Origin: Catenaria anguillulae PL171 | Lineage: Eukaryota; Blastocladiomycota; Blastocladiomycetes; Blastocladiales; Catenariaceae | Direction: 5' to 3' | Length of the DNA stretch: 64,000 nucleotides | NCBI GenBank assembly: GCA_002102555.1 | Contig: MCFL01000019.1 | Location: forward strand, 124,001-188,000 | In this document: positions 56,842 to 64,000 of the stretch, one piece after another | How positions within the stretch are numbered: position 1 is the stretch's first letter | Layout of the letters: each line of letters opens with the position of its first letter | Notes under the pieces: model-generated | Databases searched by the model: none | What the model was told of the DNA's origin: nothing | The model's input: only the letters and a program-made list of their open reading frames with translations | Translations under genes and position numbers: made by a program

Positions 56842-58218
56842 TCATCCAGAATACGCAGGCAAGCCATCCATGACATATCCAAAGAACTCGCTCTCGCCCT
56901 CCCCCTCAGCACTCGCCCCTCCACTGCCATTCCATCGAAACCCACTGGTCCCAAAGTTATACTCAATCTCACACGAGCCCGTTGCACCCACCGTTGGATA
57001 AACCGCCTCGCCGTCTTCTGGCCACGCGACCGCGCGCTTCAACATGGTCCCATTCACTGTGAAATAAACACGCCTCGCAACGGTATCCACGCCCACACCC
57101 ACCACATCGCCCTCGCCAAACCTTGGGCCGTACTTGACTTTGTTGGGCACTCCAGACTCGGTGCCGACGTGCAACAAGCCGAGGTGCGAGTGATAAGCCA
57201 CGCTTCGCGCGTAAGTGCCGGGAAGGGCAAATGGCGGATACGGCCCACGGGCCAGGCCAATCGCAATGGTGGTGGTATCGGCGGCTGACAAGATACGAAA
57301 TTCGCAGTAGAGCGTACGGGGAACGCGCAAGCCGACATAGGGCGACGAGTCGGATCGGGTCAGTGAGCCGTGCGGCGACCGCGGTGGAAGCGGCACGGGT
57401 AAGCGGGTTTGCACCGAGATTGCTGGCGGGCGGGGCCGTCCCGAGTCCGAGCTGGTGGTGGGAAACAGTTTGAAGGTGTATTGGGTTGGATGGAATGCCA
57501 TGTGCGGCGAGAGCACAGGGGCGTATTCTCGCATGGACTCGGACAGTGTGTAGGTTGGGTTGACGAGGTGCCATTGTGCGGGTGAAATTTGCATGGACGC
57601 CAGCGTGCGCGGGTCGGTCGGGAAACCGTAAGGCGGGTGAGATGCGAGAAAGGCTTGGGCGTGTTGGGTCGAGAAGGGCGAAGCCATTGTGCGACTAATT
57701 GGCGTCGAGTTGTTGCGGGTGTTTGCGGATGTGTCAAACGAAGCGAGTGGAATGTCTTCTTGACCAGACACAGCACGTCCACTTGATGATGGAGCCATTG
57801 AGTCCTTGGCCTCCTCGGCGAGATTCCGTGCGCATCTTTTCAATAGGACGCCGACCACGAGCGCGCCGGCACAGGCCAGAGAGATCAAGATGGCCGTCAT
57901 GGTGCCGACAGATACGTGGCCCTTGCTCTGTGTAGCCATCGGATCACCCGCAGAGGGTATTTCGGATGGACGAAGGGAAATTGTCGTGAAGGTTGGCAAA
58001 GTGATCGTTGTTGTAATGGTCGTTATCGTGGTCGCCTGCCGCTGGGGTGAGGTCGCCCAGGTCGATACCGTCTGCGCCGATGAGGGTGGCGCCGCCGTTG
58101 TCGTTGCTGTTGGCGGGCGGCTCGATGATGGGTCTTGAGGAGCAGGCGCTCCTTTGCTCGGCACGGCGGCCATGAAGCATACATGAAGGGCAAGCGCTGT
58201 GAGAGTCACAAGGTGCAT
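56842..58218 (-). CDS. Ssh4/Ear1-like SPRY membrane protein (intact paralogue)
   Basis: A single exon of 458 residues. It has a signal-like N-terminus ('VTLTALALHVCFMAAVP'), a Thr/Ser/Pro-rich ectodomain and one span near 105-125 ('MTAILISLACAGALVVGVLL') with basic stop-transfer residues. The cytosolic part contains 'GFPTDPRTLASMQISPAQWH' and a SPRY domain from about residue 300: 'YCEFRIL', 'GLARGPYPPFALPG', 'YGPRFGEGDVVGVGVDTVAR', 'VYFTVNG', 'YPTVGATGSCEIEYNFG'. The chain ends LPAYSG. Transmembrane-plus-SPRY is the Ssh4/Ear1 layout, and LPAY fits an LPxY site for Rsp5 WW domains. An internal HPPYG is a partial PY motif. It aligns along its length with the plus-strand copy at 52581-54117. Confidence 0.82.
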   Translation of the reverse strand: MHLVTLTALALHVCFMAAVPSKGAPAPQDPSSSRPPTATTTAAPPSSAQTVSTWATSPQRQATTITTITTTITLPTFTTISLRPSEIPSAGDPMATQSKGHVSVGTMTAILISLACAGALVVGVLLKRCARNLAEEAKDSMAPSSSGRAVSGQEDIPLASFDTSANTRNNSTPISRTMASPFSTQHAQAFLASHPPYGFPTDPRTLASMQISPAQWHLVNPTYTLSESMREYAPVLSPHMAFHPTQYTFKLFPTTSSDSGRPRPPAISVQTRLPVPLPPRSPHGSLTRSDSSPYVGLRVPRTLYCEFRILSAADTTTIAIGLARGPYPPFALPGTYARSVAYHSHLGLLHVGTESGVPNKVKYGPRFGEGDVVGVGVDTVARRVYFTVNGTMLKRAVAWPEDGEAVYPTVGATGSCEIEYNFGTSGFRWNGSGGASAEGEGESEFFGYVMDGLPAYSG

Positions 58219-58565
58219 GACAAATGGACGAATACGGAAACGAATATGTGTTGCAGGAGGTGGTGCATCATGCTATCATACGGGCATGCAAATAAGTTCT
58301 TATGCACGAGGAATCATGGACGTACATATGCACTTTTTTTAAATTTCTATTGAGCTCGAACTTGTGAGAGCAGGCTGTTGAAGCCGGATTTTGCAATGTG
58401 AGACAGACTCAAACTGCCTCGTTTTTACTTACCTACGTGTTGCGGTGGCGTGCTGCGGACATTGGCACATTGAAGTAACTTTGCGACGGATTTTGTATTG
58501 ACTTGCACATCAAAAAAATTGAAACAAGAATCAAACAACAGCTGATAATTATACAACAAGAGTCA
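58219..58565. other. Intergenic region
   Basis: 347 bp between two minus-strand genes, A/T-rich near 58325-58345 and 58510-58560. No gene was seen. Confidence 0.35.
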
Positions 58566-59590
58566 TTACACCTGAGGCTCCATCAGCGAAACCGTCTCAC
58601 ACACTGGACTTGCGCTCGACGCTGCCGACGAATGTGGCGACACTGGCACTGTGACTGCTGGCGTGGGTCGTCCAAGTACCACCTTCTGTTGCTGCTGGTA
58701 CGGCCTCTGCGCCTTGACCGGTGGCGTCGTCATCGCCAGAGTGTGGCCAGTTGACGCTTGCGGTCGGAATGCCTGCTGGACGGGCACGGCGCCGTCCCTA
58801 GCTAGCGACCGCGACATGCTCACGCCGCCGGCCGTCTTCTTGTTGGCGGGATGGTCGTCCGAGAAGATGCACGAGTCTGGACGCGAGGGTTTGGTGGAGA
58901 TCCATGCAAACGTGAATGCGATGGTGACGCCGTCTTTGGCCAGGAGCAGGAGTGTTGTTGCTGGTTGGAGGCGAGTGAGACCAATGGTCAGTGTGACTTT
59001 GAAGAAGATGGTTGAGATCAGCGAGAGGAGCGAGGTGGTGAGCAGCAGTTTTGAAAAGACCATGGGTGGGTGCCGAGACTATGATTTGGTGAGCGGAGAC
59101 AAGTGAGCTTCAGTCGGCCAGTCCAAGTGAAATCAACAAATGATCATACCCTGATCATCTCCTGTACACCAGCAAAGGAAACCATGGCTGCTTGCGCAAA
59201 TGCTAGGGCTGTCCACCCAGCCAAGCATCCAATGAGCACCTGGTAGTCGCCGCGGTACGATCCAAACATGGGCTTCCATGGGAGCGGCTCGTTTTCAAGG
59301 ACAAAGTTATCGTTGCTGGGCAGTTCGCCAGTGACTGCACCACCGTTCCACTCATTAGCGCTGGACTCGGTGGGTTTGGAGTTGATGATGGGCCGGCCTT
59401 GGGAGTCAGTGTTGCCGAGGTACCAAATGAGTGCCGACGTGCACCATGCGATTGTGGAGACGGAGATACCCTGGAAAAAAAAAGGAGCAAGTTAGGCGAC
59501 CGAGATGAAGCGGATGTTATGGAGTAGTAGAAAAAGACAACGGACCAAGAGGACCATGTAGAGGAGTGCGCGAGTAGGTCGGAAAGGCAT
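58566..59590 (-). CDS. Four-span membrane protein of unknown function
   Basis: Three exons (59590-59546, 59470-59150, 59078-58566; donors GTCCGT and GTATGA) give 292 residues. The first exon is only 15 codons and forms one span together with the start of exon 2 (ALLYMVLL, then GISVSTIAWCTSALIWYL). Further spans are 'VLIGCLAGWTALAFAQAAMV', 'LLLTTSLLSLISTIFFKVTL' and 'TTLLLLAKDGVTIAFTFAW'. A hydrophilic loop of ~50 residues follows span 1. The ~120-residue C-terminus is Ser/Pro/Gln-rich. A four-span topology with one large outer loop recalls Sur7/claudin-like proteins, but no signature is visible. Confidence 0.65.
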
Positions 59591-60754
59591 GATGCAGATG
59601 GGGTGATAACAATGACCGACGACAAGAGCGATTAATTGAGACTTTTTGGGGAACAATACTTGCGGTGTGTGGATCGATGCGACTCTGTATCGCATGTGGG
59701 AACTGGGTCTTCTTTTATGGTTCCCAAAACGTTGAATGAATGCATGCTGGGGCGTCGGTGCGCAGCCCGCGGCCTGGAGCGACAAACACCGTTGTGTGTC
59801 ATCGATATCAAGTGCCCCTGCCTATGAACTCACTGTATGGGGCTAAATGCAGTCCGCATCACACTTTGGATCTGGACAGAGTGTGCTGGAGGTGCATCAA
59901 CGAAACAACCAAGCTTGACAATTGGTTCAACTGCGGAGGACATCACAAGGCGAGCCCGGAAACTTTGCGCTGATGCAGTGCGTTTCACTCATGGCGCGGT
60001 GATGCTGCGCATATATGTTATATATGTATTGCATGCGCAACGTACAGAGGATCATAGCTGCGCAGCTGGTCACAAGGTTGAGACATGATCAGACTCGCCG
60101 ATTCGCCGAGTGAGTGAGGTCGAGTGGGGCATCAAGGTGCGTGCAAGCCACTGTGTCTCACAGCGGCGTCACTCACCATATGTAGTATCGTCATGCGTGT
60201 GTGATCCATGCATCCGATTGGCGGCCACTATCACAGCTAGAATGAACAAGCAGGAGGAGGATCGGGCCGGGAAGTCCGTCCATATCAAATCATCAATCAT
60301 CACCGTAACTGGCAGCAAACCTGTAATGAGACTACATATGCCGGCCATGCAGTGTGGAGTTGAAGAGTGTGCAAGTCAATTTTTGTAAAAGGTTGGATCG
60401 GCAGTGCACTGAATGGGGGTCGCCGATTCACTGCCCCAGCGACGTGTCTTTGTGTGTCGCTCTGTGGAAATTGGTCAGCAATCATCCAATTGCAAATCAA
60501 GGCAAGACAAGACAAGGCGGCCGTCCATCCACTAACACAGCCGTTGAGTTTACTGCACGCAATTGCTGTGTTGTGAAATCGATCTTCTATCTGCCATACG
60601 CTCTTTCATTGCCGTTTTCACCTGCACGGCCACATTGGTACGCCATCTGCTCCATCATTCACGATCACCGCACATCAGCTCGCCATTCACTATTCACTGA
60701 CTGATTGACTTTGCGTGTAAATACAACGTAGCCATCCACACAAACACACACGTC
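59591..60754. promoter_or_regulatory. Shared upstream region of divergent genes
   Basis: 1.16 kb between the four-span protein gene (minus) and the methyltransferase-like gene (plus). A TA-rich 'CATATATGTTATATATG' near 60010-60026 may hold TATA elements. No coding frame is supported. Confidence 0.4.
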
Positions 60755-63253
60755 ATGTCGTCGTCCTCTGCTGCTGCGCCAAAAGGCGCCGGAGGTGGCG
60801 GCGGCCTCAAGTCGCGCAAATCCGCCAATGCATCCGCCAAATCCGGCTCGCCCCACGCTGCGCTCAACCCAAAGCGCACTGCCCAGCAGTACTCTGACCC
60901 TGCCCCGTTCCGCATGGCTCCTGGAACCACCGCCACTGTGCCCTCTGCGCAACCCTTGGGCTGGTCCACGCTGACGCTCGCCAACTTTTACCGTCACCCG
61001 TACATCACGTACGCAGCTCCCGTGCTGCTGCTCGCCATGGGCTGGTCGGCCGTCCAAGTCACGTCCACACGTGCCGCCGAGCCCATCTTGGGCGCCGTGC
61101 TTGCTTACCGACACATTGACACGGTCACTGCACTCTGCTTGTTGCCCACGTGGATTGCCTCGAGGGTGTGGGTGCAATGGTCCAACCGCAGGGACTTGCG
61201 CAAACGTGGGCTGGGCGCCGCCATTGCTCAGTCTGGGTTTGCGGCGTTGACGCCCGATCGTATCGATTACCTGTTTCTGCTCGCGGCCCGGCTCGTCGCC
61301 ATTGCTGCGCTCCTGATTGTCGCTGCGCCCGTTTCGAGGGATTGGATGGTGTGGACGGCCGAAAAGCCGCGCGAGACCCTGGACAAGCTCGTTGGCACCC
61401 TTGTGCTGCCCGTGATCCAAGCCGTGTTGGGCAAGCCCGAAGTGACTACACAAATCACGCCCACGACTGCCCTGCTGGCATACCTCCCAACTTCCATTTC
61501 CGCTCCTGCACACTCGGTCCTCGCAACCTACTTGCCCACTGGTGCCCCGCTGCCTGCTTGGCTGCACCCGCATCTTGTCTATTCGATGTCACTGTACCCT
61601 GCGGCCGCCATCTCGGGCATTGTCGTTGCCCTGTTCCCCTACCTGACGGCCACCCCGCTCTCGCCCGCACACACACTCGAGCGCCACGTGAAGTTCTCGC
61701 GGCTGCTCGTGCCCATTGCCTGGTTCCTGTTCGCCAACGTTGGCCGCACTGTGACCCAATTTGCACTCAACCGCGCCTGGGTGTACCCGGAAACCCTGCT
61801 TGCCGGCTTGGGCGTTGGCGTCGCGGTGCTTGCGGGCATGTTGATCCCCTTGGCCTACCCGACCGACACAAAGACCCGCGGCGGTTACGTGCACTACCTG
61901 CTCGCCCTCGCCAGCGTGTCACTGGTGACCTACCTGACACTCACGTCCCAAGGCCACTACACGCGCGACGTGTTTGACACCGTCACGCTCAACGACGACT
62001 ACACGCTTGTGGCCAAGCGCGGGCCTACCATGATCTTGACGGATTCGTCGCGCAACATCCAAGTGATGCGTGCAGGCCACTCGCTGCTGGGCGGCACGTA
62101 CACGCGCGGCAACGATGCGGGCGACTCTGTGTTTTACGGGTTCTACTACCATGATGCCCACCGGCTGGTGCGCGATCGCGCATTGAATGCCGCCGTGGAC
62201 CTGGGCAAGGACCCGGCACAAGAGGGGATCAAGGGCCTCATGATTGGGTATGGTATTGGCGTTGCTGCCCACGCCTACGTGCACTCTGGAGTGCCGCTCG
62301 ACATTGTCGAGCTCGACAAGCACGTGCTGGATCTTGCGCGTGCCTACTTTCCACTGCCTGCGGGCCCGCACGGCGACCCAGCCAATGCCACGTTCCATGT
62401 GGCCGATGGCCGCAAGTTTGTCGAGTATACCCGTGGCGCGAGCTACGATTTCGTGATTCACGATGTGTTTTCGGGCGGGTCGGTGCCGTCGGCCATGTTT
62501 ACCTGGGAAACATTTGCTCACATGCGGCGCGTGCTCAAGCCGGGCGGCACCTTGTCGGTCAACTTTGTGGGCAGGGCGCACGAGTTGGCGTTCCGGCATG
62601 TGGCAAAGACCTTGCGTGCCGTGTTTCCATACGTGCGGTGCTTTGCTGAGATGCCTGAAGGTGCAAACAAGGACGGCGCAGAGGCCGAGGTGCCCCCGAC
62701 GGGCAAGGACGATGTGGCAAACTATGTGTTTTATGCGTCGAGCCAGCCCATGGATTTCCGCCCGCCAGAGACGAGGGATGCATTCAATTCCATGATGCGC
62801 ACCTATGCCTTGCACAAGCGCATGGAAAACGAAGTGGCACTGCCCGGCCCGCCGCTTGCCAGTGCCGAGAGCAAGGCCGATTTGGTTGCCCGGCGCAAGA
62901 ACGTGGCCAGTGAGGCCGACTTGACGCAGGACGACTTGTACTATGAGTACCGTGGATACGGCGATTTGTGGGCCGCGACCACGGACGACGACGAGTTTTG
63001 CGACCCGAGCGCGCCGCCGAGGGACGACGGCAGGTACAAGCTGGCCGTGTCGAGGCCCGGTAGGGTCAAGCGACAGCCGCCCACGAAGGGCGGGCCAAGC
63101 GCGGAGGTGGTCAAGGACATGCCGCATGTGCTTGTGGATGGCGAGGATGAGGATGCAGGCGATCGGTTGGCCGAGGGGTTGGTCGAGGTGGCGTGGAGCC
63201 ATTATCGCATCATGAGGGAGGTGGTGCCCCTCGATGTGTGGCTGGTGTACTGA
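60755..63253 (+). CDS. Membrane-anchored spermidine-synthase-like SAM-dependent protein
   Basis: A single exon of 832 residues. A Gly/Ser/Ala-rich cytosolic N-terminus (about 1-75) is followed by about eight hydrophobic segments up to residue ~390 ('ITYAAPVLLLAMGWSAVQV', 'ISGIVVALFPYL', 'LLAGLGVGVAVLAGMLIPLA' among them). A methyltransferase fold follows: 'KGLMIGYGIGVAAHAYV' (the G-x-G nucleotide loop), 'IVELDKHVLDLARAYF', 'VADGRKFVEY' and 'FVIHDVFSGGSVP', then 'LKPGGTLSVNFVG'. This is the spermine/spermidine synthase-type fold fused to a membrane domain. The catalytic 'DSSDP'-type segment of true spermidine synthases reads HDVFSGG, so polyamine synthesis should not be assumed. A ~170-residue acidic C-terminal extension follows. 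Confidence 0.82.
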   Translation: MSSSSAAAPKGAGGGGGLKSRKSANASAKSGSPHAALNPKRTAQQYSDPAPFRMAPGTTATVPSAQPLGWSTLTLANFYRHPYITYAAPVLLLAMGWSAVQVTSTRAAEPILGAVLAYRHIDTVTALCLLPTWIASRVWVQWSNRRDLRKRGLGAAIAQSGFAALTPDRIDYLFLLAARLVAIAALLIVAAPVSRDWMVWTAEKPRETLDKLVGTLVLPVIQAVLGKPEVTTQITPTTALLAYLPTSISAPAHSVLATYLPTGAPLPAWLHPHLVYSMSLYPAAAISGIVVALFPYLTATPLSPAHTLERHVKFSRLLVPIAWFLFANVGRTVTQFALNRAWVYPETLLAGLGVGVAVLAGMLIPLAYPTDTKTRGGYVHYLLALASVSLVTYLTLTSQGHYTRDVFDTVTLNDDYTLVAKRGPTMILTDSSRNIQVMRAGHSLLGGTYTRGNDAGDSVFYGFYYHDAHRLVRDRALNAAVDLGKDPAQEGIKGLMIGYGIGVAAHAYVHSGVPLDIVELDKHVLDLARAYFPLPAGPHGDPANATFHVADGRKFVEYTRGASYDFVIHDVFSGGSVPSAMFTWETFAHMRRVLKPGGTLSVNFVGRAHELAFRHVAKTLRAVFPYVRCFAEMPEGANKDGAEAEVPPTGKDDVANYVFYASSQPMDFRPPETRDAFNSMMRTYALHKRMENEVALPGPPLASAESKADLVARRKNVASEADLTQDDLYYEYRGYGDLWAATTDDDEFCDPSAPPRDDGRYKLAVSRPGRVKRQPPTKGGPSAEVVKDMPHVLVDGEDEDAGDRLAEGLVEVAWSHYRIMREVVPLDVWLVY

Positions 63254-63463
63254 TTGTTGGCCGGCGGTCAAAGGCGTTGGCGGATATTGCTTTTTTTTTG
63301 TTCTTGTTCTGTGGTTGTTTTGCACCACGTATTATCTTATTATGTATGTATGTAGCACGTATTGAATGACTCACTGATTTCATATACATCAGCCAATGTC
63401 AATGAAGACGAACCACAGTCGGTATCCCAGCGCATTCAATTGGCAGTTTGTTGTATCAATACC

Positions 63464-64000
63464 ATGGACCCGGAAACCCGCCGCCAGCTCGAAGCCGAGC
63501 GCCTCGCCCGCGTTGCTGCCCGCCGGCACGCCCAGCAGCAAGTCACGCACGCTCCCGCTCAGTCCCTGGCCCTTGCCGCCGGCGACGCTGCTGCCCATGT
63601 GCCCATTCTGCCGACGCAAGTACTCACGGATCCTACGCCTACGCCTGCTGCCGTGGCAAACGTCAAGAAACGCCCGCGGTCGCCCTCGCCGTTGCCTGAA
63701 ACAGACGACATTTTCAAGAGCCGGAGTGCGCCGCCGCCAGTCAAAATGGCCAGGCGTGACGATCATGGCCGCGGCAGTCGCGCAAGGAGCGGTGCCAGCC
63801 AAGATCGGGTCGTGGTGGTCTTGTCGTCGGATACGGACGATGGCGACGGATCTGATGATGACATTAGCATAGTGGAGCCAAAGTCGGCCGTGGCGGCGCC
63901 AGCGACAGCAAGCTCTGATTCTGCTTCTTCGAGGTCGGCAGCAGCAGCGACGACGGCATCTACGGCACGGCAGTACAAGATTCCACCGGCCGTACCGCGG
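63464..64000 (+). CDS. 5' part of a nuclear-type protein with SUMO-interacting-like motifs (runs off the window)
   Basis: The frame is open from the ATG at 63464 (ACC-ATG-G) to the last base, 179 codons. It begins 'MDPETRRQLEAERLARVAAR', a charged helix seen at the start of many nuclear proteins. A Pro-rich stretch follows with a basic cluster ('KKRPRSPSP') that could be a nuclear localisation signal, then VVVVLSSDTDDGDGSDDD and DISIVEP. Short hydrophobic strands followed by Ser and acid are the pattern of SUMO-interacting motifs. The conserved domain that would identify the protein must lie beyond 64000. Confidence 0.65.
   Translation, partial: MDPETRRQLEAERLARVAARRHAQQQVTHAPAQSLALAAGDAAAHVPILPTQVLTDPTPTPAAVANVKKRPRSPSPLPETDDIFKSRSAPPPVKMARRDDHGRGSRARSGASQDRVVVVLSSDTDDGDGSDDDISIVEPKSAVAAPATASSDSASSRSAAAATTASTARQYKIPPAVPR

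Noticed and set aside
61919-63328. 469-codon open frame antisense to the methyltransferase-like gene
   Set aside because: A shadow of the G/C-rich codon use of the sense gene. Its translation is His/Arg-rich with no family pattern, whereas the sense strand has recognisable motifs.
1-64000. CRISPR arrays, insertion sequences, rRNA or tRNA genes, and old viral or transposon copies
   Set aside because: I saw no regularly spaced repeats, transposase or reverse-transcriptase motifs, terminal inverted repeats or rRNA signatures. The host is a eukaryote, so CRISPR is not expected.

Overview
The window is nuclear DNA from a fungus. Genes are widely spaced and lie on both strands. Introns are short (about 45-110 bp) GT-AG introns, and coding third positions are rich in G/C. 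Several families are fungal: a Gti1/Pac2 (WOPR) regulator, a Sct1/Gpt2-type acyltransferase, a DUF3712/Tag1-type giant protein and Ssh4/Ear1-like SPRY proteins. A likely ciliary microtubule inner protein (CIMIP1/LLC1 type) and a kinesin that resembles kinesin-13 suggest a species with flagellated zoospores. Together with the W-rich ankyrin-like protein, this fits Blastocladiomycota best; that placement is inference, not proof.

1-11 kb: one seven-exon gene for a 3,180-residue single-pass membrane protein made of about 17 tandem beta-rich modules. 11-20.6 kb: a ciliary-type gene, an ankyrin-like gene, a Ser/Pro-rich membrane protein, a small protein with a possible tubby-like fold, and a five-exon Q/H/P-rich gene of unknown role. 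21-27 kb: an unknown acidic protein, a secreted subtilisin-like protease and an unrecognised two-exon gene. 27-29.3 kb holds no gene I can support.

29-37 kb: glycerol-3-phosphate acyltransferase, a Rap1-type telomere protein and a WOPR transcription factor. The WOPR gene is followed upstream by 3.8 kb without a convincing gene, which contains a TATA box pointing at it. 41-52 kb: a secreted protein with C-type-lectin-like blocks, a seven-span membrane protein, a Sec14/CRAL-TRIO lipid-transfer protein, a kinesin and GPI mannosyltransferase 2 (PIG-V/GPI18).

52-59.6 kb: two SPRY membrane proteins in inverted orientation that enclose a second seven-span protein and a small membrane protein; one SPRY copy has a frame break at a run of eight A. 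A four-span membrane protein follows. 60-64 kb: a membrane-bound spermidine-synthase-like methyltransferase, and the 5' part of a gene that runs off the end.

There is no operon logic, mobile element, tRNA, rRNA or CRISPR array that I could recognise. The shared theme is membranes and lipids (GPAT, Sec14-like, GPI18, DUF3712 and SPRY adaptors), but the genes are otherwise functionally independent. Exon coordinates were worked out by hand from splice signals and reading-frame phase.
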